This document shows, in pieces, positions 10,069 through 20,146 of a stretch of DNA of 30,277 nt. The first letter of the stretch is position 1. Each line of letters starts with the position of its first letter. A program made the position numbers and the translations under genes. The stretch covers positions 1 to 30,277 of the forward strand of contig JAGHQL010000242.1 in the NCBI GenBank assembly GCA_020080175.1, given 5' to 3'. Source of the DNA: Glutinoglossum americanum. Taxonomy: Eukaryota; Ascomycota; Geoglossomycetes; Geoglossales; Geoglossaceae. The notes below the pieces were generated by a model. That model ran no database searches, was not told the DNA's origin, and was given only the letters and a program-made list of their open reading frames with translations.

Positions 10069-11671
10069 ATGCATTTGACTCTACGCGTTCTCATCTACGG
10101 CGTCCTCCTTGCTACTGCACAGGCGCGACCTAAGGATTCAGACACTGGCACCGTAGTCGTCACTCTTAGCGCACCTTTCAGCAGCAAGTCCGTTGTCATA
10201 ACCCTTGAGAGCTCTGTATCCGATGAAGGAGAAATCATTCCCTCCGGCGCGACGTACTTCTCCCCGACAACTACCATTACCCTCGAAACCACCGCGTCTG
10301 CCGGGACTCTCACCGAAGCGTTCAACCAAAGCTCAACCATAAGTGGTTCCACCCCCAAGAGCAGTGCCATCACAACCACCCCAACCACGTCAAGTGCTAC
10401 ACCTACTCCTACGAGCAAAAGCCCGTGTAATGGCTACTTGGAGTTCTGCGAGCGACAGTACAGCAACATTACTGAAGTGTGCGCACATAACTCGCCATTC
10501 AACATCAGGGGCGACCCGTTCAGCAACCAGGAGTTGAACGTAACGGCACAGCTTAATGACGGGATCAGGATGCGTGAGTGCACTTCCGCGCCTAGAGCCC
10601 TGAAAGACAGGCCTGTTTTTAGTGCCGAAAGAAGTGGCCGCGTGTGCTGACCGTAGGTGGGGCGCTGGTCTCTTCCAGTTCAGGGCCAGGTGCACCTCTC
10701 CGACGGCACACTACACTACTGCCACACAAAATGCGAGCTCATCGATGCAGGGCCCATCTCCGACTACCTCTCAAATGTGACGAAGTGGCTTAAGGCTAAC
10801 CCCAACGAAGTGGTGACGATCCTCATGGGCAATAGTGACAATCAACCCCCTAAAAGCTTCCAAGAGCAAATCCAAAAGGCAGGCCTTGAACAGTTCGCGT
10901 ACACCCCGCCGAAGATCCCAATGGGGCTTAACGACTGGCCAACCCTTCAATCGATGATAGACTCAGGTAAGATCTCAGTTCATCTACCCAACCCTCATAT
11001 CCGATAGCAGTCTTTATTTGAGAAGGGAGCACTTAGCTCACACCCACACAACTCAGGTAAGCGTGCCGTCATCTACTTAGACTACGGCGCAGACCAAAAA
11101 TCTGTCCCCTATCTTCTCGACCAGTTCTCCCAGCTATGGGAGACCCCCTTCTCCCCCACAAACCGCTCTTTCCCATGCGACGTACACCGCCCGCCTGGAT
11201 TGGAAGACGAGCATGCGGCAAACCGCATGTACATGGCGAACCACAACCTGAACGTCGAGGTTAAGGTTGATAAATTGGACGTGCTGCTACCGGCTATTGT
11301 TGAGCTAAGCTGGACAAACGGCGCAGACGGTAGCGGGAGCCTAGGCGAGATGCAGAACACATGTCTAGGTAAGGGATTTGCGGGATTTGTTTTCTTTCCA
11401 TCCAAAAAATGCTATAACCGGCTTAATTAAAGGAAAGATTAAGCTGAATTGAGATCCTGCAGCTCGGTGGAACCGCGCTCCAAGCTTCCTCCTTGTTGAT
11501 TACTATAACAAGGGAGATGGATCCGTCTTCCGTGTCGCCGCCGATGCCAATAGAGTCGCCTACAACAAGAAATGCTGCACTAGTGTTTCCGCTGGCATGA
11601 AGCCGTCTGCACCGAGGGGCGTGATGGCAGGTCTGAGTATTTTTGTCGTTGCCGTCTTGTCGTTACTCTGA
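10069..11671 (+). CDS. secreted PLC-like phosphodiesterase, probably GPI-anchored, 437 aa, four exons
   Basis: Exons are 10069-10573, 10679-10966, 11057-11368 and 11463-11671. Introns are 105, 90 and 94 nt with intact phase. Residues 1-19 form a signal peptide ending at ...AQA. Residues 26-118 are Ser/Thr-rich and likely O-glycosylated. The PI-PLC X-like (PLC-like TIM-barrel) domain runs from about 120 to 400. It has EVCAHNSPF with H140, GIRMLQGQVH at about 165-174, LHYCHTKCELIDAG with H184, WLKANPNEVVTILMGN, AVIYLDYGAD and FLLVDYYNKGDGSVF. The two His residues match the catalytic pair of the superfamily. The C-terminus ends in a hydrophobic tail (GVMAGLSIFVVAVLSLL) typical of a GPI signal. 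It is likely a cell-surface or wall protein acting on phosphodiesters or glycolipids; the substrate is not established for fungal members. The second intron is flanked by an 11-bp direct repeat (see separate entry). Confidence 0.88.
10961..11061 (+). repeat. 11-bp direct repeat at both ends of an intron
   Basis: ACTCAGGTAAG occurs at 10961-10971 and again at 11051-11061. The first copy contains the donor of intron 2 of the phosphodiesterase gene (exon end 10966, GT at 10967). The second contains its acceptor (AG at 11055-11056) and the first bases of exon 3. The intron is therefore exactly one repeat period long (90 nt). Confidence 0.9.
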
Positions 11672-13516
11672 GTGACACGCCTTTTGAAAGACTAGATCCG
11701 CTCGTTCTCGGACATTGCACCTAACGATAAGGCAGATATCCACCTATCTCCGTTAATTTAGATATTATCAGCGGGGATCCTTGGGGTCATCAATGGCCAT
11801 CTCAGTTTCTTTCTCCACATCTACCTATATTTTGAGGTTTGGGAAAGATGGACAGCGTACTTAGTAGTGGTGCTTCATCCTTGCTAGACTAGTAAATACA
11901 GCTGTCTCGTCCCCTGTAAGTCTAAGGGGATAGATTAAAATCCAACTGAATTAGAAATGGTATGGGGATGAGCGGCGCGCACTCTAGCATGAAGCCTAAC
12001 TACATGTACTCGATTCAGCCTTTTCGCCACATAACTAACAATGTTACACTAAAGTAGTAGTCCATCAAATCCAGCCCACAGAAAATTCCAGACGGGGATT
12101 CTATCGGTGGCACATCGGCAAGGTTTCTAGCAAAGAAGGACTCACGGCCAAGGATCCGTCAAGCCCTACCGTTCTCCTCACGTTAGTCTCGGACCCTAAC
12201 ACCATACGCACCACATCCTTCATGCCGTATTACAGCCGCCCAATAAAAAGAAACAGAAGCAAAAGCGGGGTTGGTGATACATATACCAGCTGCCGCGGAT
12301 TCCTGAATCTATCAGAAACCCCCATAATTTCTCGCAGCCCCACTAATAGCTCGTTGATAACTACAAAGAGCTAATGAAGCTCTCATATTTCGGCGCGAGA
12401 CAACTACTTTCACATTTCCACACTTGCGCCATCGCGTTTCCATTAAATTTGGCCAGTCCTAAGCTAACACACCCTTGACATAGCGAGGCCACGGCGGCCA
12501 TTGGTCTTACAGCCCCCATCATCGCATTTGCCAGCGCTAGCAATGAGTTAATCAGAGCTCCGTAGGAATCCCTCAAAGGCACCCCAACTGCCGCCCAGTT
12601 GCCTCTATTGATCGACATTATTTAGAAAAACAATCAAGGACGACTAGAGGATACCACCAGCGAAAATAGAGTACACTCACTCAGGTACACAATTCATGAG
12701 AGCAACTCCTAAGGCCTAGCAAAGCCCACGGCTCATATCCTTTGACAGTCTCGACGACCCCAGATTATGTTCCCCGTGCTACCAATGGAGCTCTTCTCGC
12801 TACAAGTAGGCATGCCGATTTTGGGTGACCCTGAATGACGATCTCTTGAGCGAAGTGGTCTGAATAAAGAGGAGGGATAATAGAAGGCGAGTAAGAAATT
12901 TGTATTGGCCACGTAGAGGACTGACATAGACAACGGGAAGAGTAACAAGGAGCTGAGTGTTAATACAAGGGTCATTTGATAGCACGATATTCATGCATAG
13001 ACTAACCACCAGTGATGTGTGATGTTATATGGCACTGAGGAGTCCCCCGTGGCCATAGGCGGAACGCCAACACGATCTTGATTAGGCGCGTGACAGGATA
13101 AAGGCGTAGATCTTCTCTTACACCAGTCAGCCGAGGATAGGGGCCATGGACATTGCACTCGCGAAGGTCATCGTCCAGATGTTTAGCTGCCTACCACTGG
13201 CTATCGACCAGGACGGGTGTTACATCCGTGCATGACGATTACCACCTTCGAGGTTTATGGAGCACCACGACAAACACAGGGAGACAGCTCTTAAACTTAC
13301 CCTAGTGCTCCGGGAATACTGGAGGAAGCTAGGCTGTCAAGAAGATGAGACATCAACGAACGTCTTCACAACGCGGGAAATGCCTTTTTCCGAATGCCAT
13401 TCTCGGCCCACCCTCTTATTCAGGACTGAACCAAACTGCGGCCAAGCCCCCAGCATCCCAAGAGGTTCACTGCAGAGACAATACGGAGGGGTCGAGAACC
13501 TATTCGATCTATCTTA
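11672..13516. other. gene-poor region with membrane-like minus-strand ORFs
   Basis: No gene is recognised in 1.85 kb. Minus-strand frames at 12618-12361 (85 codons) and 12975-12733 (80 codons) are hydrophobic; the latter starts with a run rich in Leu, Ser and Val that could form one or two helices. Short in-frame stops lie between them, so if they are related they belong to a decayed membrane-protein gene. The frame at 13257-13517 (86 codons, +) may be the lead-in to the TPR pseudogene but has no motif. Confidence 0.35.
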
Positions 13517-14400
13517 GTGCAACAGAAGAGGAAAGATTGGCCCAGATACTCTGATACACTGTCTGCATCAACAAGCCTCGCGAACGTCTATCACAATAAC
13601 CAGAGCCAATACAAGGAGGACAGATCGATATACAAGCTTGTCGTCCGCACTGGGAAGGATGAACCACCAGCAGCCTTCCTCAATATACCACACACAATTG
13701 CTGAAGGCCAAACGATCGTGCACGCTATTCAAGGCCATTACAGCAAGGTAAAGAACCTATTCAAGCAAATACTAAAAGAGCAGGAAGACCAACTTAGCCC
13801 TGATCCCACATGCATTAATGGAAATGGAAGGTCTAACAGACATTTACCACAACCAAGGCCGATTCCTGAATGCAGAGGAGCTGTATAGCCGAAGTCTAGA
13901 AGGATACATGAAGCAGCTTGGGCCTGACCAATATGACATTTCAGGACGGCGGAAAACTTAGCTACAATCTACCGTAACCATATGCGACATGAGGTCGCAA
14001 AACCTTTACAAATAAAGCTTAGAAGGCTACGAGACAACAGTTCGGGCCTAACCACCGCCCTGCACTTTACGAGCAATTTTGAACCTAGCAATCACATACC
14101 AACATGGAGATGGATATGAGGAAGCAGAGGCCCTATTTAGGTGATCTCTACCTAGGCGCGAACAGCAGCTCAAGTTCGACCATCCAGACGCTTTATGAAC
14201 AGTGATAATCCTAGCTCATATCTACTATATCCAGTATCGATACGAAGAGACAGGAACTCTACAAGCTAGGTTTAGCAGAGCATATGAAGCACTCTGGACC
14301 CAACTTGCACTGGCCCTACAGTCGTCGTGCTCTTAAGCCTTTATCCATCTCAGACAAGGACTCTACGATGACGCCAAGGTCCTTCATGCTAAATTCCGGC
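13517..14400 (+). pseudogene. broken TPR (kinesin-light-chain-like) repeat gene
   Basis: Tetratricopeptide units typical of fungal kinesin-light-chain-like and NLR C-terminal arrays can be read, but in different frames. SDTLSASTSLANVYHNN and VKNLFKQILKEQEDQLSPD lie in the 13517-13888 frame. LTDIYHNQGRFLNAEELYSR and LEGYMKQLGPDQYDI follow at about 13830-13950 in another frame. NLAITYQHGDGYEEAEALF and LKFDHPDAL then appear at about 14080-14200 in a third, with stops inside. At least three frame changes and several stops show it is not functional. No start or upstream NB-ARC/NACHT domain is visible in the window, so the original architecture is unknown. TPR repeats mediate protein-protein contacts; in fungi such arrays often belong to STAND/NLR immunity-like proteins. 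Confidence 0.7.
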
Positions 14401-16082
14401 CGTATACCCCCAGGGAAATCTCGGCGTTTGCCTGAGTGACCCTCAGAGGATGTGGTTGGGCCAAGAGTCAGAGCAGCACTCTACGGGGAAAACACAACCC
14501 TAATTTCTTGACTAACGAAACTGCATACACAACAACGGGGCTACCTTCAGCACACGCAGTAGGCACAGCCTGAAAAACAAGGCGGAACCCACACCCAAAG
14601 GGCAACTAACCCAGAGTCTATGGATAACGAAAATGCCAGGCTTTTCGGCTCATTCTCGGAATCTTCTAAAACATCAAATTCAATCCGACTACGAGCAATC
14701 TGCGGCCTATCTCCAGTTGACGCAACGGGACCAAGCTCAAAGTAACCGCCCCCCCAGCAAGCTGTCCCCTAGTAACACTAATAGTAGTTGACTACGGAAG
14801 TGACCTGCAGGGACCCCAACTAGTAGAGCAGCCTCTATGGCCACACAGCTCCCGTTGGAGACCGTTATTGCATCACGGTGTATATGCTCAGGAGGGACAC
14901 CTATAACCAGACAACCCCGCAGAGACCATTATTGCGTCGTGATGCACACGCTCAGGGAGGAGTTCCACAACTACCCATAGACATACTCCAAATAAACCAT
15001 TGTTATATTACGGCATATTTTTTCCGGGGCTCCCATAGCCATTAGGCACAACCCCCCAAAGAATAGAAAGTAGAGAGGAAAAATAAAAACACTTGAGGGG
15101 CAGCGGGTGAGAATTAGGATTGGCTGTTCTGGTGATAGCTGAACAGACTAGGACTGGACAACAAAAGTAGTAATACGAAATAAAAGTAAAATCACGAAAC
15201 ATTGTTACCGCCAACTAGCTACCCCCCTCCTCCCAACATTGGCTATGCTCTGTGTATTGCTCGTACACATGTATATATTGGGTCCATCCGGTGTCTCGGC
15301 CTAATGCAACACTAGACAAACTCCCGGGCAGCTGAGCGGGACGAACCCAGTTCCCGAAATTATCCGATATCCTGGTGGATCTTGAGAGGGGCGGAAGCAG
15401 ATTTCCTGCGCCAGTAGAACTCTAAGGACTAGACCGCGATGACCCGAAACATTTGGACGGTAGGAAGAAAAGTAAAGGAAAGGAAGGCTAGACTCCACGA
15501 GCCGCATTGACGCCTCTCTGTGGAACCAAAGACATGGGGGAGCTCCCTGTACCCCCCCCCCTGCAAGGAAAGAAGTAAAGCAAGCCATAAATGCTACGCA
15601 TCCAGCCAGACTCAAAGATTCCACTCCCCTGATGTCGGATCATCTTCCAAAGTTTAAACCCAACCACTTCCCAAAGCTTCCTATTACGTGAAAAAGGAAA
15701 AAGAAAAAGAATTTAGAGGAATGCGACGAAAGGACAAATAAGCAGATAGGAAAGAGGTCAAATGATTGACATCCAGATGCAGGTCCTCGGGTTCGAGTAC
15801 ACCTTCCCTAGATCCAAATACCGCACCTTTTGAGATATAGATATAGCCTTTCCCGGTACACCGCCTCCCCCGCAACACAGTTGACCAAAAACCACAACCA
15901 AAAATAGAGAATGGAGATCGCGGCCAGGGTGGAATGACAAGCGTGCTCGGTTTACAAGCCGAACCTCCGCATCCGTACCTTAGGCGCAATCCCCCACCAG
16001 GCGGGGGAAGAGTAATAGTGGGAGAAAGACGAGCCGCGTCCAGATCCAAATTGGAGAGCCTCGCTATCCGTTTCCCTGCAGC
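14401..16082. other. gene-poor region
   Basis: No gene is recognised. Minus-strand frames at 15624-15301 (107 codons) and 16049-15684 (121 codons) have unnatural composition and no motif. A C10 homopolymer sits at about 15552-15561. The only ordered element is the diverged repeat at 14858-15017. Confidence 0.45.
14858..15017. repeat. three diverged tandem units, 64-72 bp period
   Basis: GAGACC(G/A)TTATTGC(A/G)TC followed by a GCTCAGG(G)AGG word occurs at 14858 and 14922. A weaker third unit (AAACCATTGTTATATTACGG) starts at 14994. Copies differ mostly by transitions. Likely an old minisatellite. Confidence 0.6.
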
Positions 16083-16481
16083 CTAAAAAAAGGCATCAGT
16101 AATAATGAAAGCCAATCTTTCCCCCCTCCCCAGCCTCGCCGCCGCCCAGGGGCGCGAACTTCGAGACCCTCCCTGCATTAGGTCCTCGTTACAGAGTCCG
16201 CCGTCTTCGGGGACTTGGTCGGAGCTCTTAGCACTGGAGACGCGTGCAATGCAGTGGAGGGAGGAGGTGGGGGCGCTCGTGTAGAACCAGATGCGGCGGA
16301 CGGATGAAGGGAGGCGGTAGTTGTGATACTCGTGGTTTTTGAGGCGAGAGGCGATGTTGGAGATGTCACCGTGAGATGTTTCGGTCTTCGCCGCTGGGGT
16401 TTTTATGAGGGCGACTTTAGGTATGGGAGGATGCGTTAGCTTAAACTCTATATAATATGAAATCTGGATATCTGAATTCAT
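16083..16481 (-). pseudogene. fragment of a PUA/ASCH-like fungal protein, apparently frameshifted
   Basis: The frame opens with ATG at 16481. It contains SRLKNHEYHNYRLPSSVRRI, WFYTSAPTSSLHCIARVSSA and QVPEDGGLCNEDL, which I recognise as the core of a widespread uncharacterised fungal family with an ASCH/PUA-like fold. In that family the next residues are an N-A-G-x-x-x-S-K-F block. Here that block (NAGRVSKFAPL) is present but in the next frame, just after the word around 16176-16186, consistent with loss of one base. The remaining frame then ends soon in a non-homologous tail. The normal C-terminal part is not visible. A functional truncated product cannot be excluded. The proposed family role (RNA or modified-base binding) is inference from the fold. 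Confidence 0.55.
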
Positions 16482-16822
16482 GGGAATACGGTAAACAATG
16501 CTTTAGCGGGAACAAGCTCTGACATCCGTCTGTATTAAACTACACATAGCCCTCTTCTCCGTATAGATTCCCGCCATCCTTCTTTCACCATTAAGTAGAG
16601 TTCAACCAAATCCTTCAGTAGAACAAGTTGAACAATTGCATAGAGCTTGGTAGCCGTGAGTCCAGACAACTCACCACCCAAGTTGCGCGATTTAGCGAAG
16701 AGCCGAGACCATACACATCGCCAACAAACTAGTTACTCTAAAGTAACACCTAACGTTAGCTTCGCAAGCGTAGACGATGGTAGAAAACTATTGCATATTC
16801 AACATCTAAGAAAATCAAGTTC
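16482..16822. other. intergenic spacer
   Basis: A 95-codon plus-strand frame begins at 16647 and runs into the next gene on the opposite strand; it has no recognisable motif. Nothing else is seen. Confidence 0.4.
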
Positions 16823-17659
16823 TTACACGTGCAAGCCGTCTGATATGGCCATCCCAAGGAAAGGACCAGAGCCCAGTGCAACTTTCATGAGGGCTTCCTC
16901 AAGATTCCGCTTCAAGTTTGGTTTGTCGAAGTAGTCCTTTCCTTCTCTGCCCATCTCTCGCCTTAATTTGGGATTACTAACGAGCACAATAAGTGCGATA
17001 AACCAGATGAAAGCGTGTAAGAGTAGCACAGCCGCGCTGCCTTCCTTTTCGTTCTCTCTGAGGGAGTGAATGACCAGAGGGATGAAGATGACGATCGAAA
17101 AGATTGACTGACTGTGGATTAATACATGCTGACGCACAAAAAAAAAAACTGCATTTATTCTCGTACCAGACAGAGATGCGCTATTGCTATCCCACAGCCA
17201 TGGTCTTTTACAATCACGGATGCTGAAAGCCCCAAAATCACGAAAGATAAGCCAATCATACTGTAGAGAGCCTTCGCAACAGGCTCAGCTTCGGACCTCG
17301 ACCTCCTTCTAGGCATGGTTCTCTTCGCCGCGGGCTCGGGATTACTGGATGCGGTAGACGTAAATGATTGAGGTCTATCAGATGCGGGATGTTGAGGCAC
17401 TCACGGAGAGCAGAACTGTATGGCGGGTGGAGCAGTAAAGCATGTGCTCTCCACAAGGCTGGTCACTGTGCCACGATATCGGAGCGGGCTTTTAAGACTC
17501 CCACCGCGTTTTCTCGCCTCCCATGAACTAGACACCTCCTGCACCACTAATCCGCTGCTGTTCAAAACAGCCGCTGGCGAGTGGTATGCCCCGCTTATAC
17601 GTGCATAGATTAAAGATGCAGAAGCCAATGCCAGCCTTCAGATAGTCCGTGACTTGCAT
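16823..17659 (-). CDS. uncharacterised three-helix membrane protein, about 224 aa, tentative four-exon model
   Basis: Proposed minus-strand exons are 17659-17601, 17557-17405, 17344-17167 and 17107-16823. The introns of 43, 60 and 59 nt have GT-AG ends and compatible phases. The last two introns are well supported; the 43-nt first intron is the weak point. The protein has a short basic block (KRTMPRRRSRSEAEP) followed by three hydrophobic helices: ALYSMIGLSFVILGLSASVI, SIFSIVIFIPLVIHSL and AAVLLLHAFIWFIALIVLVS. A charged tail follows (LRREMGREGKDYF, NLKRNLEEALMKVALG). I do not recognise the family. The frame stays open upstream of the chosen ATG (GGYEPPPNKTTRPFLTPFVW), so the real start may lie further upstream or the gene may be 5'-damaged. 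Confidence 0.5.
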
Positions 17660-18241
17660 GGCCGTCAACTCAGCTCGCCAGACAAAGGGCGTCAGAAAAG
17701 GGCGAGTCGTCTTATTGGGCGGAGGCTCGTATCCTCCTCCGCCCCTGGTCAGAGCAGAGCCTCACGCTCCGAAGGTCCCGGCAAAAACATGCTTTCCCCA
17801 TCCTTCTCGTCCAGCTGCGGGCGTGTGAGATTTTATGACCCTGGCGGCCTGGGCTACCCGGAGGGAAAAGAAATAAGGATTCTTTAAGATAGGAGGGGAC
17901 TTTAAATATGTTGTATGCGGCTCGCCCAGCTTTATTTAGGGACCCGTCTTCCTCCCCGCGGCTTAAAGCGGCGCTAACCAGAGCAGCAAGAAACGAGTAA
18001 CCTACAGTAGGGTCGATAAACAAAATCTTCCAACACGCCAAAAATACCTTGCCAGAAGAATCGATATTCGGGTCGAATCCAAAAGAAGGGTAACTCGACC
18101 TGACCGATGTCCTATCGCTAGAGTATTATCTTAAACCAGTAAGCGGGCTAGCGGGTCGATCTAAGAAGAGTCGAATCATGCTCTTCACTCCGCGAGAAGG
18201 TTGCGCAGAGCTAGGTGCGTTCAGCTCGGAGATGAAGTCAT
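17660..18241. other. possible 5' continuation of the membrane-protein gene, then spacer
   Basis: On the minus strand, coding-like text continues upstream of 17659 without stops to about 17760. A different frame (DEKDGESMFLPGPSEREA) precedes it. The two are separated by a tandem CTCTG-CTCTG at about 17755-17765, so a 5-bp duplication may have broken an original longer N-terminus. From 17800 to 18241 I see only an unassigned minus-strand frame (18041-17712) and no motif. Confidence 0.35.
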
Positions 18242-18832
18242 ATGAGTCTGATGATTACTCTAACCTACTATCGTACAGTCGATGCATACACCGCTTTTCT
18301 TGTTGCTATTGTTATTTCAATCTTTGTTTTGACTTCTCAAGATAGCATGACTTATATGGTGGAAGTCCTAATACTTATATTTTTTGTCTTTGAAGGTGTT
18401 TATGTTATGATCATAGCATTCACCGTATTTTCATTCCTCCTATCAATTGCTAATGGCGTGGTGATTTTGGCGCCTCTAGGAACATTTGGCATCTTTTTGT
18501 GGATTCTCGTCTGTGAAAGGACTGAAGGGCAACCTAACTTGGTCATTAGGTTTTGCGATGAGCTCAAGGAAATTTTGGGATGCTGGAGATTTCATCGAGG
18601 AAATTCTATCTCAAAATCCTTGCCAAGGGGTTTATGGCCTTGGTCATGGACCCGCTTGTCACTCCGGCACCGGGAGAACAAACCGCCGCCGCCCCCTCAC
18701 GAACGACCTTTCCTCTATTTCATCCTTCGTTTCAGCATCTGGACGGGGTATGAGTCACTGGAAATCCGGAATTGTTCCTCCAACAGCAGTCCTAGGAACG
18801 GGGCAATTAAAATCTGGCCCCACAAAAGGTGA
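18242..18832 (+). CDS. unrecognised membrane-rich ORF, 196 codons, possibly decayed
   Basis: An ATG at 18242 opens a frame with strongly hydrophobic segments: AYTAFLVAIVISIFVLTS at 15-32 and a nearly continuous run from about 39 to 91 (VEVLILIFFVFEGV, VMIIAFTVFSFLLSIANGVV, GTFGIFLWILV). This would be three to four helices. From residue about 110 the composition becomes unnatural, while the frame beginning at 18486 turns protein-like (GDFIEEILSQNP, GVYGLGHGPACHSGTG). That switch near 18580 suggests a 1-base frameshift or an unrecognised intron. I do not recognise a family. Upstream frame text (LGAFSSEMKSYESDDYSNLL, about 18200-18260) could be a missing 5' exon. Confidence 0.35.
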   Translation: MSLMITLTYYRTVDAYTAFLVAIVISIFVLTSQDSMTYMVEVLILIFFVFEGVYVMIIAFTVFSFLLSIANGVVILAPLGTFGIFLWILVCERTEGQPNLVIRFCDELKEILGCWRFHRGNSISKSLPRGLWPWSWTRLSLRHRENKPPPPPHERPFLYFILRFSIWTGYESLEIRNCSSNSSPRNGAIKIWPHKR

Positions 18833-18861
18833 TAGGTACCGCTACAGGCAGAAATTGCTAG

Positions 18862-19230
18862 TGCCACGACCGTGTCAATTGCAAAGCCGTCCATCCATCA
18901 TCGTTTCTTATATCAACGTTCCCCTCTACCAAATAGTAGCTTCAATGTATCTTCGTGCCCACATATCGCCGCTATATGGAGCGCTATCGATCCGTTCTTT
19001 TCCCCACGATTTATTTCAATTCCATTTTTGAGAGCAATAGCTCTACCGACTCTCCGTTTCCTGTGTATGCCGCCATAAACAATGCAGTTGTTCCCTCTTG
19101 ATCCAGAGCATTAATCTCCACTTCATGCTTAGGCAGCAGCTTTACTAACCTTTCATGTCCACCTCGTGCTGCTTCATGCAGTGTGCATCGTCATTCTCAT
19201 CTCGGAAGTTTACATCCGCTCCCTTTCCCA
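18862..19230 (-). pseudogene. broken ankyrin-repeat gene
   Basis: Reading the minus strand from 19230, ankyrin repeats are obvious but split over frames. GADVNFRDENDD comes first, then (frame change) TLHEAARGGHERLVKLLPKH and EVEINALDQEGTTALFMAAY. A second change leads to INRGEKNGSIALHIAAICGH and EDTLKLLFGRG, and a third leads to NVDIRNDDGWTALQL. Three frame changes in about 360 bp mean the locus is dead. Ankyrin arrays are protein-binding modules, common in fungal STAND/NLR-like and other repeat proteins. No partner domain is visible nearby on the same strand. Confidence 0.8.
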
Positions 19231-19231
19231 A

Positions 19232-19259
19232 ATTATTATTATCATTATTATTATTATCA
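19232..19259. repeat. ATT/ATC trinucleotide microsatellite
   Basis: About nine ATT or ATC triplets in a row, directly next to the first ankyrin unit. On the minus strand they would encode an Asn/Asp run inside the same frame. Confidence 0.85.
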
Positions 19260-19839
19260 ATGTAGATACTAGTGAAAAGGTATCCAGATCTTGATGCTTG
19301 GGCCGCCACTTTTAGATGCCTCAGCGCAGTTTTTGCCCTCGCCGCCCAAAGCCGCGTAATAGTCATACATTTTCAACAAGTCAACCATCAATTATCCCCT
19401 CGACCACACCACATCTTATAAAATATAGCTCAAGAGCTATTATTACCTTTGCCCTTTTTTAAGCTCTTGACAGGCAAGTTGTAAGACACGTAGGGCGTCT
19501 TGTGGGTATTGTGGATCTGCTCGGTGCCGGCGGGTAGGTTGCTCCTATTCAGGTGCTATAAGCAGGACGAGAGGTGCCCCCGCCGCGAGGTCTTACTAAT
19601 ACTAGTTAATTAAAGCTACCCTCCGGGCATAGAATCCACTTCCACAGTATGTAAGAGAATAGAAGAATAATATTCTACAGCTTCAAAAGTTGATAGGCAG
19701 GTATCTCGAAATCGAGTGTTATGCAGGCCAGCTGACTATCACAGTATGTAATTGGTAATGTAATCGGTAAGCATCCTGACCATATAAGTGTCCTGGTTAC
19801 TTTTTGAATATGTGACATGTTACTGACTTAATATCTTTA
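19260..19839. other. transition from gene-bearing to repeat-rich DNA
   Basis: No gene is seen. Base composition falls towards AT from about 19380. CTCAAGAGCT and AAGCTCTTGAC around 19431-19475 form an imperfect inverted pair. ACAGTATGTAA words occur at about 19645 and 19741; the latter heads a stretch that could be the 5' end of the Fot1-like element that follows, but no matching 3' inverted repeat is found. Confidence 0.4.
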
Positions 19840-20081
19840 ATGGCAATATCACAACAATAAGATACTCTCTTTCAAGAGAGTAGATTTGATCTTGCAATTG
19901 ATACCTACAAGAAAGGCCAGTTCCAAAGTCTTTGAGCTGCTACAACAATATATGACATACTCCAAAGTACAGTTCAGCAATGCATCAAAGGCATCAAATC
20001 AAAACACAATTCTATTGCTTCAAATCACCATCTTATACCAGCACAAGAGGAAAGTCTCAAAGAATAAATTCTATCGATGAA
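19840..20081 (+). mobile_element. N-terminal remnant of a Fot1/pogo-type (Tc1/mariner superfamily) transposase
   Basis: From the ATG at 19840 one frame reads MAISQQ, RFDLAIDTYKKGQFQSL, AATTIYDILQSTVQQCIKG and HLIPAQEESLKE, then ILSMN. This is the helix-turn-helix start of fungal Fot1/pogo transposases, including the L-x-x-x-E-E-x-x-L-x-x-x-I-L block. In-frame stops after MAISQQ, after FQSL and after SLKE, two of them explicable as C-to-T or G-to-A changes, show it is dead. The DDE catalytic region is absent; the copy ends about 65 bp before the A1 repeat. Assignment rests on the pattern, not on a search. Confidence 0.65.
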
Positions 20082-20146
20082 TTAATATAGTATGTTACTT
20101 AGAATCGCTATTGTATAACAAATGACTAGCCTTTTAGTTACTCACC

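Noticed and set aside
15770-15830. tRNA gene suggested by GGTTCGAGTAC (B-box-like)
   Set aside because: No A box, no acceptor stem pairing and no cloverleaf can be drawn around it.
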